Source of the DNA: Colias croceus
Lineage: Eukaryota > Arthropoda > Insecta > Lepidoptera > Pieridae
Length of the DNA: 64,000 nucleotides
Direction: 5' to 3'
Assembly (NCBI RefSeq): GCF_905220415.1
Contig: NC_059555.1
Coordinates: forward strand, 6,750,001-6,814,000
Shown here: in pieces, positions 1 to 13,817 of the stretch
Layout of the letters: the number at the start of each line of letters is the position of its first letter
Position numbering within the stretch: the first letter of the stretch is position 1
Made by a program: the position numbers and the translations under genes
Notes under the pieces: model-generated
The model's input: only the letters and a program-made list of their open reading frames with translations
Told to the model about the DNA's origin: nothing
The model's database searches: none

Positions 1-779
1 TTTTACATCAATAATAAAACTATTGCGGTCTTAAGTACACCACTTAACCCTTCCGCGGCAACCCTTCATCCATAATTCCACAAGCCCTGCGGGCGATAAT
101 GTCACGCCTCTATAACTTATTAGAACAACGCTTAAAACTATCGCGACAAAAAAACGAATTTACACCGTATCTAAAGAGCGTAAAGTCTAGTTTGCATTGC
201 AAGAAATGTGAAGGAGAATGGGGTAATATATTGCACACGAAGAATAAGTCGTCAGGTGCAATGATTTTGTTTGTACTCTATTACAAGGTGGTAAGGTTCG
301 CGCTATTCGTATGAATTAAAAAAATGCCTAAGCATAGGTGACAATCGCGACGCCATGTTGTTTTAGTGGGAAGTGGGGGTTGTGGGGTGTCTGTAAGTGG
401 TTTAAACCATTAATTGGTGCGGGCTAGTTACACTAAATCGATAGTAAGTCTTTATTCATGAAGCCACAAAGTTTGACCGGCGACATCGGACATCGGATTA
501 TAATGTTATTTTGATCGATTTGTTCCTTCATTTTTTATTACATCTTAGCATAATGCGTGATCATTTGTATAAGTTGTGTTTGGCTTAAATTTCAGTGGGA
601 ATTTATGAAATTGTTACAGGATAAAGAAGTTTGGAAAGAAAATCAATGATAGTACTGGGGCATCTGCCCAGCAGGACGCAAATGACTTTCTTATTACTAC
701 TTGTGTACCTATGTGTTTTATAATTTAGTATTGACCCTGAAACCCGGACTCCTAATGTGATGCCAGGAATATTTAAAAA
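1..779. other. Gene-free AT-rich spacer
   Basis: No exon, RNA gene or recognised repeat; short open frames here have no domain signature. Confidence 0.5.
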
Positions 780-955
780 TGGAATATCTTTTATATAAAA
801 ATAAATCCCAAAATGTGTTGGTAAGCGCATAACTTGAGAACGGCTGAACCGATTTCGATAATTCTTTTTTATTATATTCCTTGTAGTACGAGGATGGTTC
901 TTATGTAGAGAAAACGTAAATATGTACCACGGACGAAGCCGGGGCGGACCGCTAG
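780..955 (+). mobile_element. Helitron-like element, right-end portion
   Basis: Contains the family's ...GAACGGCTGAACCGATTTCG box and ends with ACGAAGCCGGGGCGGACCG then CTAG|T (952-955). The left end is not clear; the start given is approximate. Confidence 0.6.
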
Positions 956-2410
956 TTTATAATAAAAAAATTAACAAGACACAATTAAGTATTGTCTTTC
1001 TAGAAATTTTACCCGTCTCCCTGATCCTGATTATACCACCAAACTTCCATATCAAACTTATAAACAATGACATTAACTCTGCTTTGCCTACATACGTGTA
1101 CTATATTATAAGAAAATACACACGATCCAATAATATAATCATAACCGTTGACAAATAGCTTGATAGAAGAACATTCTGAACAATCACGGTTGCGGTAAAT
1201 AGAATATCAATAGGAATATCTGGAATATGTAGACGATATTATAATTACGTTAGGTATATTATCCAGCCAACAATTGTTATTTATTGTGTGTGAATGAATA
1301 TATTTTAATAAATTATACATATTATATTAATTATAGGCATTCCATGCTTATCATTCCATTCAGTACTCATATCTACAGAAACGTTTATTAGTATAATACT
1401 AAGCTCTATAACTTCCAGCTCTATAGCACCAGGTCAATTGTGAAAATACTTTTAATTTTGTGCCACAAATCGATTTCCTAACATCATAAAATTAATATGA
1501 ATATATTTTCCTATTTTTATTTAAATTTTCAACACCAATACATTCCTTTGTATGCATCAATAACGATACCCCAACATTTATAATCATAAAAAGATTTTCA
1601 GTATTAAAAGTCATAAAATAATATATTTCCAGTAGTTATTGATCTTATTGTCTCTGAACTTCAGAATCGATTTTCTAAAATACCTACCAAAGACAGTTAA
1701 TTTGCCACTTTTCAACTCAAACAACGCAGCAACATATCCATCTCTTCCATCATTTCAGTCCATATCCCAATAGAAAAAATAAGGATAATATGAAGAGAAG
1801 TACTTCGAGTGCTAATTTGGAGCTCAAGTCGGGTCGGCACTTAAAGGCAATCGGGTGTGCCTGTGAGCCTCTATATTAGGCTGTGTTCGCTCCAGCCACC
1901 TCGCTCCAACCGTCGCCATGACACCTTGCCTGTCTCTAGCGTTACTATCGGTTACCTATGAGTAGCTCGATTTAATGTCGATAATAATTTTGTGTATAAT
2001 ATTGGATAGGCTATAGTTAGCTTTATCTATACATGCAAGCTATTATGGTCAGAGATAACGTTTATATACTGAAGGACATGAAATAAATTGAAATGTTAAA
2101 CAATAAACTTTGATAAGTTGCATTGTGCTCCAGTAATTGTATTCAGAACAGAACATCGTAGATGAGAAAGAAGCTCGTGGTTATTAGGTAGGTAGGTACC
2201 TACGTACGTAGAAAACATTTCCAATGCAAGGTGTGTTAAAAATTGTACATATTAAAAAAATAAAAATAAATAAAGATTCCTTTCAAATCTCTAATAATTT
2301 CACATTTATATCACATATCCCAAAAAAATTACTATTCAATGTTCATTATCTTTTTCATAATATATTGTACGTAAGACTCTCTTATTACTCGATCGATATT
2401 TTCCAAATAC
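956..2410. other. Gene-free spacer
   Basis: AT-rich. A more balanced block at about 1800-1935 (TTGGAGCTCAAGTCGGGTCG onwards) lacks repeat character and could be a conserved non-coding element; nothing else seen. Confidence 0.45.
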
Positions 2411-2976
2411 AGTGAAACCTGGTTAAGTGAGACATCAAGGGACCTGCAATGTCGTTTCACTTATAGAGGTATTCCACTTACTCAGTGTCTCAGATATACA
2501 GGTATAAATAAATATCTGTCTCATTTACAGAGGGTTCCATTAATAGAGGTGAGAATACAGGTTCATAAATGGATATTAACTTCAGTTTTTCACCTAATTA
2601 TAACGATTGTAGCTTTCGTTTTGACATTTTTCAAATAAACATCTGTATGATAGTAAAGCAAAACTAAAACTGAAGGTAATTGAAGCTCAAAATTTGTACT
2701 TACGTACTTGGAATTACGTGTGGAATTTGTGGATAGAATAAGAATGAGTAAACAAACAATGTTATCTCAGTTACAGAGGTTTATGCATACAAAATTTACT
2801 CGCTGTCTCATTTATAGAGGTAAGTATGATGATAAATCGAAAGAACAAATCCCAGATATAGAGGTTTACTCGTCCCACTAACAGAGGTAATTCAATGCCA
2901 AAGTGTTGGGACCTCAGCATGAGTTCCAGTTATGGAGGTTTCTCACTTATCCAGGTCCCACTTAACCAAGTTCCAC
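2411..2976. mobile_element. TIR element built from about 14 copies of a ~17-bp motif
   Basis: The left end reads AGTGAAACCTGGTTAAGTG and the right end, inverted, GTGGAACTTGGTTAAGTG. The interior carries many copies of a motif close to GTCYCACTTATAGAGGT, for example at 2454-2470, 2486-2503, 2517-2533, 2534-2550, 2765-2780, 2804-2821, 2849-2865, 2871-2888, 2922-2939, 2939-2956 and 2954-2971. No coding capacity. The ends resemble pogo/Tigger-type TIRs, but that assignment is tentative. Confidence 0.65.
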
Positions 2977-3496
2977 ATCAAAATCGAGTTCTACAATCCA
3001 TCGAGTTGCGCTAGTAGCGATCTAACACGGGTCACTGCAAGGAGGCAAGGGTGGGGGTGGGCGACTGGCCCGGACATTTGAGGGTGAACTGTGACCCAAG
3101 GAACGGCGTTTGACAGTCCGCAATGCTGCAGAGCCAGCTTTAGATTTTATTGGAATTGTACCGTTAATCTTAGGTGGTATTACTGTTATTTGTGGATTGG
3201 ATTGCCTGGTTGTTTTTGGTGAAAAACGACGTCATATCAATAGTGTGTTATAGTTCAGATGAGGGTGTTAAACTACTGAACTGTAAAAATAAAAAATAAA
3301 ACTTCTAAGTAAATACATCCATGATAAAAATCAACAGTAATTCATCCGTTATTAAAACATCCATTTGTAATTATTTTAGATTTATAAGTAATGGAAATCC
3401 TCACAAATATTTTCCGATTAATTATAATATGATAGATCCCAAAAAAGCTATATCACTGTACTGGACAAACGTAGAAATAATTGCTGTAACGTAGAT
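2977..3496. other. Gene-free spacer with a GC-richer patch
   Basis: 3010-3135 is unusually GC-rich (AAGGGTGGGGGTGGGCGACT) for this window but has no open frame or repeat match. Confidence 0.45.
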
Positions 3497-3500
3497 TTAA

Positions 3501-3577
3501 CCCATTGAGCCCCGAGCGGCCCGATCGGTCCACGACACAATAGATTTTCTATTGTGTCTGTGATTCCGGGGTCTGAG
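3501..3577 (+). mobile_element. 77-bp TTAA-flanked mini-element, copy 1
   Basis: Preceded by TTAA (3497-3500) and followed by TTAT (3578-3581, a mutated TTAA). It starts CCCATTGAGCCCCGAGCGG and contains an 11-bp stem, GACACAATAGA/TCTATTGTGTC, with a TTT loop (3534-3558). A near-identical 78-bp copy lies inverted at 47472-47549. The TTAA sites and CCC start suggest piggyBac-type mobilisation. Confidence 0.6.
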
Positions 3578-6039
3578 TTATCATAGAAGAAGCTTCAATA
3601 AAACTTTTATATTTACAAGCTGGTGATAAAAAAAAGAACAAATTCAATTAATTATTTTCTTTATTTTCATGAATACATTCCTCTTTGTCTCTACCTTGAA
3701 GTCAAACCATTGCAAAACACTGAATCTAACTGCTATAGCCTATAACAATACAACATACCTACTCTATCATCACGCATGATCTATAATCGAACTACGCTCA
3801 ACGCTCATGGCAAGCAAAACATAGTTTGAAGGTTCCATTTCAAAATGCGCAATACCACTGCAATTCTCACAGAGCACTCCGTTTGACCCATTAATTGTTC
3901 CAGTCAACTAGTAATTGACCGCATCGCTTCCTACTTAACGTGGACCACCCAGGATCTTCTACGTCATAATGGTGAGCCAGCATTGCTAACGGTTCACAAT
4001 TGCCACTTTATGTATGCTTATACATTTGGTACGAGTCATCCGATTATAAGTTACGCTTTCCTTTTGAATTGCTCTTGAAAATGACCCTTATTATTGTATT
4101 GAGTGAAATATCTAGAAATTGGGCTTCATTTGTCAGTAGTTGAAATTGTACGAGATTATTCTGATGCTTAGGTTATAAATAATAGATGTAAGATTATGCT
4201 TTGTCTTGCTTATAATGTTAACAATTCATGTGGACGTGGTTAACAGTTTAACACAGACAATTTCCTCGATAATATCACATCATCACACCTATTTAACTGT
4301 GTTGGCCGGAAAGTTTTCTTCCAATGACATAATAACCTTCTGTAACATAAAAAAATACATTTATTTTCCAATAATTAAAAATACAACAGATGCAATAATT
4401 ATTAACTGTCCTTCATCAATAACCTAACGATATTTATAATAACATCACAAACATGCCGTAAGGGATCATCCTCAAACATCTTCCGACAAGAGCAAGACAT
4501 AAAATGTCAATCAAATAATCAAGCTTCCCCAATTAAATTTATCTAGCGGTGTGGTTTACACAAGCTCCCATTTGGTAATAGAAACGGTTTATGATACTCG
4601 TATCGAGCCTACATCGGAATTAGTTTTCTAAGAACATATTTTGTTGGGTTCCGTCAAACGAAGTCATTGGAAATTATTTCGGGTGACGTGTTGACGATTG
4701 TTTTTGTTTTGTAGGCTTTTTTATTTTCGTGATTGCATGGGGATGCAGTAATCAAATGGTTTAGGGTGGTTTAAGGGAAACGTTCTTTAATAAACAATTT
4801 ATTTTTTAATTATTATGGAGTATTATCTCATGTAACATTGTATTAGGTAGATACTTGCCCTAACTCCTTACCATTTTAATGCACAATTTATTCATGCTTA
4901 AACAACTACAACTTATTACGCGACCATTTACAAAGATGAAACTTTACGCTCTACCTCCTATATTCTTAAGTCCACTTTAACGGTAATCATTGTTAAATAC
5001 ATACCCCAAAATTAATGAACACGACAAAAGAAACACAAAGCGGTCCCATCCAAAACGCAACCATACGTGGATTATGTTACAAACGTCACCGCGTCGAAAA
5101 AACGTATCTATTTCTTTCGAAACTAACAAGCGTAAATGTTGGAAGCTACAACACGATTTGGAGAAAGGATCTACCTATGTTCGTTAACAGTCGACTTGAT
5201 AATCTACAAGATGCCGCGCTCTGATTTATTAATGAGAATCGGGCGCCGCTTGGCGCCATAAATGATCTCAAAGTTCGACGTTTAAAATTAAAATTAAATT
5301 GGAAGACAATTTTTTTTCTGTGTCATTTCAAATCAGAATTGTTTTCGGCCTGTTCTTAAATTACATTGAATCGTTTTTGACGTTTGAAATAAAAAAGTGC
5401 TTTAAAGCACATTGGCAAAATGACTAGTCATTGGCTAATGTTGCGGATATCGATGTTTAACAGTAAATTTATTTATGATTATGTTGTGTAGTTTACAACC
5501 CAATAACTGTAAAAAATTACAGCTATTGGATTGTAAATTAAGATATGTATTTTAGATATCAATTTGTGTTTATCAAGAGAGAGCCGCAGCCCGCATTCAA
5601 CATACATATCTAGTAAATTAACGGTGGATCTTCTTTTTGAACCTATGTATATTTTATCGTTTCTGTATGTGAATATTATTGATTCTTAGAAAAAATTAAG
5701 TCACAGTACAGGATTTAAATCCAAATGAGCCAGTCACTGAAACGCTTTGAAATTATTTTCTCTTATAACCATGAAAAATATTTTTATCTTCAAACTTTTA
5801 CTCCGTTATTCCCAAACTTTGAGAATCGAGGTCGAGATCAAAATCGGGAGATAGTCGCATCGATTCGGTTTAAAAAATAAACACCGACAGGCTCACATTC
5901 CTACAGAACCGCGGAATGGCCAACATATTCATTAGTTCCACTACGAATTTGTCAAGTCACATAAAAAGTTTTTAGCTCAAAATGGTTTAAAAACCTCTAG
6001 GCAAGTCTGTCTAGAATCTAGTACCTATTTCACTACATA

Positions 6040-6240
6040 GTATAAAAAATCACTTTTCTGTCCCTATGGCCTATGTAATTTATTTTCGTATGCTTATTAA
6101 ATCTTTAAAACTACGCAACTGCTTTTGATGCGGTTTTTTATAGATAGAGTGCTGAGTGATTCAAGAGGAAGATTTTAGCTAACAATTTGCTAAGTTTTCT
6201 ACGAAGCAAGACAAGCCATGCGTGGTAAGCTATAGTGCTT
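6040..6240 (+). mobile_element. Degraded Helitron-like fragment
   Basis: Shares the boxes GTCCCTATGGCCTATGTAAT, GCTTTTGATGCGGTTTTTT and ATTCAAGAGGAAG with lepidopteran Helitrons but ends in GGTAAGCTATAG, a decayed CTAG terminus without its GC hairpin. Confidence 0.45.
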
Positions 6241-6689
6241 TCTAAAGAACTGCTATTTTTAGATATCATAATATTATGTAACTATAAACATTAAACACCT
6301 TTTCCATTAGTGATATTATAATCAAGAAGGAGTAGGCGGTAGACCATAGGTTACCAACACGTCATTCAATCTTCAAAAACGCACACTAACGCAGACCTCT
6401 GACCTGACGTTGCAAATTATTATCAGTATTTCATCGTGCTACTCCCGGAGCGCTAATAACCTATCTACACCTTTTTTACTTGTATTATCTTATCTAGTCT
6501 TCCATACAGTATTTTTCAGGGCATTATTAGAAATTCGCATCGATATAAAATGGTAATAATTAAGTTAGACCGTACGAATGAAAATGTAGAGTCGAACAAT
6601 AAGTACGAAATACATGGGACTTATCTCGACTACAAACTGTTGTATTCCCACTAGGGAATTCACTTGTAGGTATTTCTCATATTTCATAA

Positions 6690-6770
6690 TGAACTCGCCG
6701 CTCGTCCCGGCTCTGCCCGGGTTGACCCGGGATAATAACATCATAAAATATAGCCTATGTTCATCAAGGA
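6690..6770 (-). mobile_element. Probable degraded Helitron or related repeat fragment
   Basis: CGTCCCGGCTCTGCCCGGGT followed by AAAATATAGCCTATGTTCAT looks like an old minus-strand Helitron right end. No CTAG end and no left end seen. Confidence 0.35.
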
Positions 6771-7110
6771 TATGTATTTTATGAGATTAAACGTGTTTTT
6801 AAACATAATATTAATTTCATTTAACACTGACCTTGAAGTTTGTATCGAATTGCGTGTAATTAGTTAAAATAATAATTTTGGCAGTGCGACAAATAACGTG
6901 CTCATTGGAAAAAAAAACCATTAGCTTGTTTATACGGCTTCTGAATTAATATTTAATTTATTTTATTAAAATTTTCCTCATATTAGGTAAGTATCAATTG
7001 AATGTCTTTCCCAATCAAAGTTTTGGTCCAATTATTCAAATCTCAACATTTTTCCATTAAGTTGATTTATCCTCGATGAGAGGACCAGAAAATTACTATA
7101 TTATACTTTA

Positions 7111-7285
7111 CTAGCTGTGCTCCGTGGTTTTACCCGCAGTGCTCCGCTCCTGTTGGTCGTAGCCTTCCTCGATATATGGGCTACCTAACACCGAAAGAAT
7201 TTTTCAAATCGGAACAGTAGTTCCCGAGATTAGCGTATTCAAACAAACAAACAAACTCTTCAGCATTATAATATTAGTATATAGA
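7111..7285 (-). mobile_element. Helitron-like element, near full length
   Basis: CTAG at 7111-7114 preceded by A (so CTAG|T on the minus strand), then the GCTCCGTGGTTTTACCCGC / AGTGCTCCGCTCC subtype and a left end TCTATATACTAATATTATAA at 7285. Same subtype as 34243, 49681 and 58611. Confidence 0.7.
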
Positions 7286-10200
7286 CTACAAACATAATTA
7301 AGTATCTACTAAATCCACACCAATAACCAACAGGCAAAAATATTTTTCATCACGTCACGTAAAATATGGCTCATCATCTATTTATTCCCAATAACTGTTT
7401 TTAAACAAAACAGGTGCTTGAAACTACTACAAACAGGATACACATAATAAGTATAACTATTTCCAGAACGCATCTGTCAATTCCATTTTGACAGCTCCCG
7501 TCAACACAATAACTCGAAATTACATTGCTGCATTTCTTTACATCCACGCTCTGATGCTCATCAATAAACGGCAATGTATTGTTACGCTGATCTTATAATC
7601 GCGATACAAGTTCGCGCAATGAAAGCTTTATTCCCAATAAATGCCGTCCGAAGGGAGCAACTTTCTTACCATAATCGGCCAGTAGAACGAGACAGCATCA
7701 AAATAAAATACACGTAACAGAGATGGAGCATCTTAAATTTACCCACGCGAAAGTAGACTAAGATAGGCTTATATGGAAATCGAGGTGTGTGAAAGAAACA
7801 CCGTACACCTGGGTGGCCACCCCCCACGGTTGGTCGATGACCATAAAAATGAGTATAAAATTGAAACATCAATATAATAAGCAATCAACGTGGTTCAGAC
7901 CGGACCTAATTATACAGAACGAGCGTAAGTTATAAATTACTTCATGAACAAAGATACAGATTGTTCCAAAATTGTGTTAGTCTCTGATTTAAATGATTTA
8001 TGTGTAGGTACTCCGTAATTCTGGTAAGTGACAAGTTGATAGGGGACGTCGTGACGAGGTTAAATTAAAAGGATGTTGATGCTTAATTTAAATCACTTGA
8101 TTCGGAGTAATTGTGGGCTTAATAAAGTTGATAAAAAATGAAATTAGTAATATGAGATTTTTCCAGACTACTTCATGAATCATTGACGTCTGATTTTAAC
8201 TATGTAAAGTAAAAAATATTTAGAAAAAATATCAGTAATAATAATAACAATATACTTCTCCTTCTTTCATTAAAAATCAAACTAAAGAAACTACACAACT
8301 TCCTGATCAAACTACAACGAACCTTTTTTATAACCTCAAAATTTATGAACACGCTATAATCTGTGGCATGAGCGATGACGTCACAACATAATGGGTATGA
8401 TTAACTACCCCCGCGGCAGTAGGTGCTGATGTTCCTCTTTTTTACCTTTTGGGCTTGTTAACGACCTGGGATATTGTTTTCGACTTGATTTATATTTCTA
8501 TTACCCAATTATTGGTTTGGTAACTTTGTTGTGACGTGTTCTGTTACGTTTTATAATTAAATAATTTGTTTTGATAGCGAGGGTTTATGGTATGAAGAAA
8601 TTATAATAGAATTTAACTGGAGGCTACATTCACGTGTTTGGAAACAAGAAATTCATATTCCCAAAATTACCTGAGCATCGGAAAAACGGCATAAAAGCAT
8701 TTTTGTCATTTTTGTACTTATCCGATTTTTTAATAGATTTTATTAGACTTTGCTAAACATGTACATTTTTTAGGACGTTGTATGTAAATTCATAAACATG
8801 GTCTGTAGCCAAAGGTGATTGATGCAATTAAACTTGAGAAATTAGAAGTGGCATTAGATACTTCCTTAACCTGAGATAAACATGATGACCAAATTTTTAA
8901 AAATTAAATTTAATACAAAAAGCTTCAAAGTTTTTACGAAATCGTCTCAGATTTTACAATAATTATGCGCGTTTGACATTTCAGTACAAATAAAGAGGCA
9001 CATGAGCATGAACAAGAAATAGGGTACTTTTAAAGGCGGCACGATCTATGCGATTCTCATACTGTAGTGATAATAACGCGCTTGCTCTCTACAGGAGATA
9101 AGATGTTCCGTGGGTGGCGTGAGGCTGAGAGATGGTGAACCAATTCTAGACTATTGTTGAAGATTTATAGTAAAGTAAATGATAATATTTTGTAATATTA
9201 TCTACTCTATATAACTCTACATTCTAGAGTCTAGACTATACTCTACATTGATAGGTAGTTCACGAAATAACAATCTTCATAACATGTAAATTAAATTAAA
9301 TGAATTTTCTAAAAGAGCTGAAAGACTGCTAATGCCGTAGGATTTATTCAGGGTCAAAACGTGAATCAAAGGGAAAATGAAAAAGATAATTATCCTTTTA
9401 AGACTGTTATTAATTACCTAAATTTTTTAAACTTTTACATCTTCAAAGTTGACGCTACTCTTTGTAGCTGTACCTACCAATGTTTTTAGTTTAGATTAAT
9501 CCATTCAGATTAGAATATAATCTACTTTTATATTGAGTATTTTCAGCAGAGCAGTTTTAAGGCTTTCGTTTATTGAACAATATTCCTAACCTGTTTCACG
9601 CCTGTATAGCTTCAACTATAAATTCAACCTGTCTAATAATTTACAATTTACTGATATAGTTATGAATAACTATTTTTAGGTTTCAACCTAGTTTTAGGTT
9701 GAATACTGACACAAACGTTAAACTGTAGTAAAAACAAAATTAAAATGACAATCACCATCTCTTAAACCAAGATCAATGACGATACTCTACCTATGTCGAT
9801 GGCTATCAAATCAACTCGTGACTACGTTTAGATGGTAATGTCTCTCTTAGAATCACGGTACATGAGATCATTCGGTCAATGTTTTAGCATTCGTTACGGT
9901 AATCGAAGATTTAATGTCTGTATAAATTGTCTGCGATTGGCTGGTTTTGGTGGGAGGGAAAGTTAAGCTATACCAGTATCTGTGGCTATACTGTTGACTG
10001 TAGTGTAGTGTATCTATTATCTTTACATACAAATACATCTTCATTCTACACAGTATACAGGAGTACTGTAAAAATGAAGAGTTTTATTTGCTTGTATCAA
10101 TTTATTAGCTTCAGAAACTGTTGGTTCAAATAGAAATTATTACAGGTTGGATAGGCCATATGCATGGTGAAGAAGGCTGTATAGTGTATAGGCTTCTAAT

Positions 10201-13200
10201 AGGAACGAAGCAGCAATGAAAATATTGTAAAAATTGCAAAAATATTACTTTTAAAATAGAGGATGTTGCATTGGTCAGCACTCAAGTAGCTGGTAGATTA
10301 TGTAAAGATAATTTGGCATTAATTGGAGAATTTACACTAATAGCATCTATCGAATAACAACTAAACGTACCTTGGTTAATAGTTTATTATTATTTTTCTC
10401 ATCAGCAAAACTTGAATGGTCTCATAGAACAGGAAAGTCTACACTTAATTGTATTCAACGTATTTTTCTCAGAAATTCGGCTCAGTTCCACGTAATTTCT
10501 ACATACAAACTTTTACTACGATTTCTTCCACCATTACAAGACTCATTCATAATTGTAATTCATACTCATGTCTATTAAGTTCTTAGCTTAACCCGAATTC
10601 CCAAGCAATAAGAGTGAAATATAAAATAATATGTGTATAATTAGTGCACATAAATCACGTAAATAGACGTCGATCGAGCCCACAGCGGTGGCTTGGAGTA
10701 ATCAGCGTATTATCACCTGCAGGTGGCACAGAAGATGATGTGGAGTAGCTGTTAGTACTAATTTTATAATTTTATTAAGAAATGCTGTGATCAGTTTTGA
10801 CTTTTCATCAGTATTTTTGCTGTAAGAACTTTTTTAAATTAAATCATTTTTTTAAACCTTTCTTTTAACTGCTCCGTCTTTGGCCCAATTAGGTATATTT
10901 CAACAATAACAATATAAACTTTAGAGTTTAGATATTAGTTAATCTTCTTTATTTCCATTACGCGATGCAAACCTAAAAAAGAAATACTACACAAGACAAA
11001 CAACAGCATAAAAATCACAACAACAACACATATTTGTAATATTATAAACAGAAGAAATAAATAAAAAAATATATTTTTGTAGCACCAACACCCTCTCCAC
11101 TCCTCTGTCCCGCTAAACAAACTCTCGTTCGTGACTCAAATCTCATCTCATTATGGAGTTTGGTGCGCGTTTAAAAGAATAAATAATTTGTGGAGCGCGG
11201 CAAATTGGTGTGTAATCATAGTGTTAGGATAGTTAGCGGAATACAGATATTAATTTTGTTTTTTTTTTGAAGATTTATACAGATATTAACAACCTGGGTG
11301 TCCGCGTGATTTGTGGACGTGGGACTGTGACAGCTGCCCCAAATAACGCTTTATTTTTTATCTTTGGCATTGGAAAATTTTATCTATGGTCTTGTTATGA
11401 ATGAGGTTTCGCGCCGAATTTTTTCTTGCATTCTCTATGTTTATGGAAAGTAAGATGGAATAATGTGGTCCTTGATCTGGTCAATGTTGAGATGTTTTAA
11501 CTTTTGATTTTGATTGTGTTTCCTTCACTGTTGTTTTGGAAAATATTATTTGGTCAAAAAACTGATTTTTTTAACTAATAAAATAAAGGAAATATAATAC
11601 CTACACATGTACCTAATTTAAACGCTTAATTCTTAACCAGCCAGAAATTATAATCAATTAGGTAGTCAAATCGTAGTCTTTTACATCATTCTTTATTCGC
11701 CACTTACAATTGCTTATTTATGTTTTAATGTATTGTCATTAGCTTTTTATTTACGTTTTCTCTTAATTAATCCTATTAGCTTGTAGAGTTGTAGATTTAA
11801 CAAAAACGTCGGTAAAGCGCTACAATGATCGTTACGTTTAAACTTCTTACGTAATTATAGTTTTTCTTATAATTAAGTTTAAACAATAAAGTTTTCAAGA
11901 AGCAGGAAATTTTTCGCTACTAGGTTAATGTCAAGATAGATCAAGCGTAGGTATACCTAGTTAGGGAGAGATCAGAGATTGTACGGGTCAATGACACCCC
12001 ATTTTTAGCTATTCAGTTTAATAAACAAATCAATATTAATGTTTATTATATTATATAATTGAATATATTCAAAAACTAGTGTCATTAAAAATGCTTTAAA
12101 TTACGTACTATATTTTATTAATTGTTTAAAAATATAGGCCTACGAATAAGAAACACAATTTTTGCAGTACTTTTTCATATTAGGTTGTAATTTTTTCATT
12201 ACATATTATAATCTAGTGTATTAAGTATGTATGTAATTATTGAGTGTTTAGAAGTTGCACGATGAATTACAACCACTTCCTTTGGGCAAACGGAAACGAG
12301 CACCTAAGAACGCGTTAGCAGCAGAGGTGATGTGAACAAAATGCAAATAAATAGAAAAAACAAAATCAACTTATTGCACTCATCTGATCTTAAAACTATG
12401 ACCTTTTTATTTAAGTTTTCTGTACATATTCGATTGGTCTTTAAACCCCGACTCCTTAATTGATATCCCAACACCATAATTATACTACTAACCACTTACC
12501 CAAATGTTTACTACAAATAAAACTATTCTCCCCACTACTTTGACCCCCAAATACAAATGCATACCAGTAGTCACTATACTACTAATGTTACATGACTTCG
12601 ACCGTTAGTGAAGTTTGCGAGGGCACATTGTTCGCACGACACGCACCGACGGACCATTACGCACTACTCTATGTACGGATAGCAGAAAAATAAAAAAGAA
12701 TAAAAAAATAGTTTTTGAATAATTATGAAATAGGTACTTCTTGGTAAGGCATAGAATATTCACAGAGATCATGTATGGAATATGGACATATAGGGTATTC
12801 AGTTTGATGTTGAATGATATTCAACCAAGCATAGGTATGATTTGAAATCAGTCAGTCCTAAAATAGGCTTCTTAAGTAGTTTCTTTTACATTTCTTTTTT
12901 TATAAGTGCATTCACTTTACCAATTACGATTTTTCAAACACTGAATGTCAAAATTATGTTTATTAGATCTTGTTACAGAATGTACATAAAAATACTGGAT
13001 AATACTTACTTATTATTTAACATTCGTTAATTCAGTGAACAGACAGACGCCAGTTATTTATAAGGGTTCCGTTTCATGGAACCCTTAAAAATGCCTATTT
13101 ACTTAACACGCCACTGAGGTAACGAGATAAGATGATTAAACTCATACATTTTCTCGTGGTAAAGTAAAGAAATGGTTTTAAGAATAAGAATTTTATATTT

Positions 13201-13406
13201 TTTTGTATTATGCTGTCTATCTTTCCTGTAATTAATATTTTTATTCGCAGTTGTTGCCAAATTATATCACAGGGATATGAAAACTGTGGTCGTAGTGTGG
13301 CTGTATTTGAAAAGTTTATAATTTTTTTTATAGATATCCATTAAGGTAAATTAACATAAACCAAAGGTAACAAGATAGAAAAATTATGGCATATAATACA
13401 ATTATA
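7286..13406. other. Gene-free 6-kb spacer
   Basis: No coding region, RNA gene or clear transposon end found on either strand except the small hairpin at 13061-13087. A simple TCTAGAGTCTAGACTATACT cluster lies at about 9220-9245. Confidence 0.45.
13061..13087. repeat. Small hairpin TAAGGGTTCC/GGAACCCTTA
   Basis: 10-bp perfect arms separated by 7 bases. The GGGTTCCG core also bounds the repeat at 42949-43397, so this may be a remnant of that family. Confidence 0.5.
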
Positions 13407-13815
13407 CAGGGTTAGTTGTAAAACACCGGCAACCTCGCAGGACAAGATAGCTAAACATCATAAGCAACAACATTTGTTCTACGACTTTTGATCATTTGTT
13501 AGATTTTATTTTCATACAAAAATAAATATTCATTTAATTTTCCGTTTGAATATTATAAACTCTACGCCTCCCAAAAATTACGTAAACAAGAAGCGAACGA
13601 GAGGGGGAAGGGAACGTCGCGTCGTCCATCCGATAATGAATAGAAAATAGACAAATGAACATAGACAAATATTAGGAGAGTACAATAAAAGTTTAAAAAA
13701 TCATTTAAAAATAATTAATTGCGTTATGCCAAAAGTCGTAGAACAAAATATATTGTTACTTATGATGTTAGCTATCTTGTCCTGCGAGGTTGCTGGTGTT
13801 TTAAAAGTAACCCTG
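13407..13815. mobile_element. 409-bp MITE with ~85-bp terminal inverted repeats and TA target sites
   Basis: Arms 13407-13490 and 13730-13815 begin CAGGGTTA and share CAACCTCGCAGGACAAGATA. TA flanks both ends (13405-13406, 13816-13817), as in Tc1/mariner-type MITEs. The interior is AT-rich with one G-rich stretch and no transposase. TATGGCATA also occurs directly on both sides (13385-13393, 13818-13826). Confidence 0.75.
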
Positions 13816-13817
13816 TA

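Larger units (their letters stand above)
3582..7110. other. Gene-free spacer
   Basis: Apart from the Helitron fragments listed, only AT-rich sequence. Two overlapping short frames at 4990-5224 lack any domain; the block ends in GGCGCC repeated at 5243-5258. Confidence 0.45.

Noticed and set aside
2454..2971. CRISPR-like array (regularly repeated ~17-bp boxes)
   Set aside because: Spacing is irregular, boxes are degenerate and the host is eukaryotic; it is a transposon-internal repeat set.
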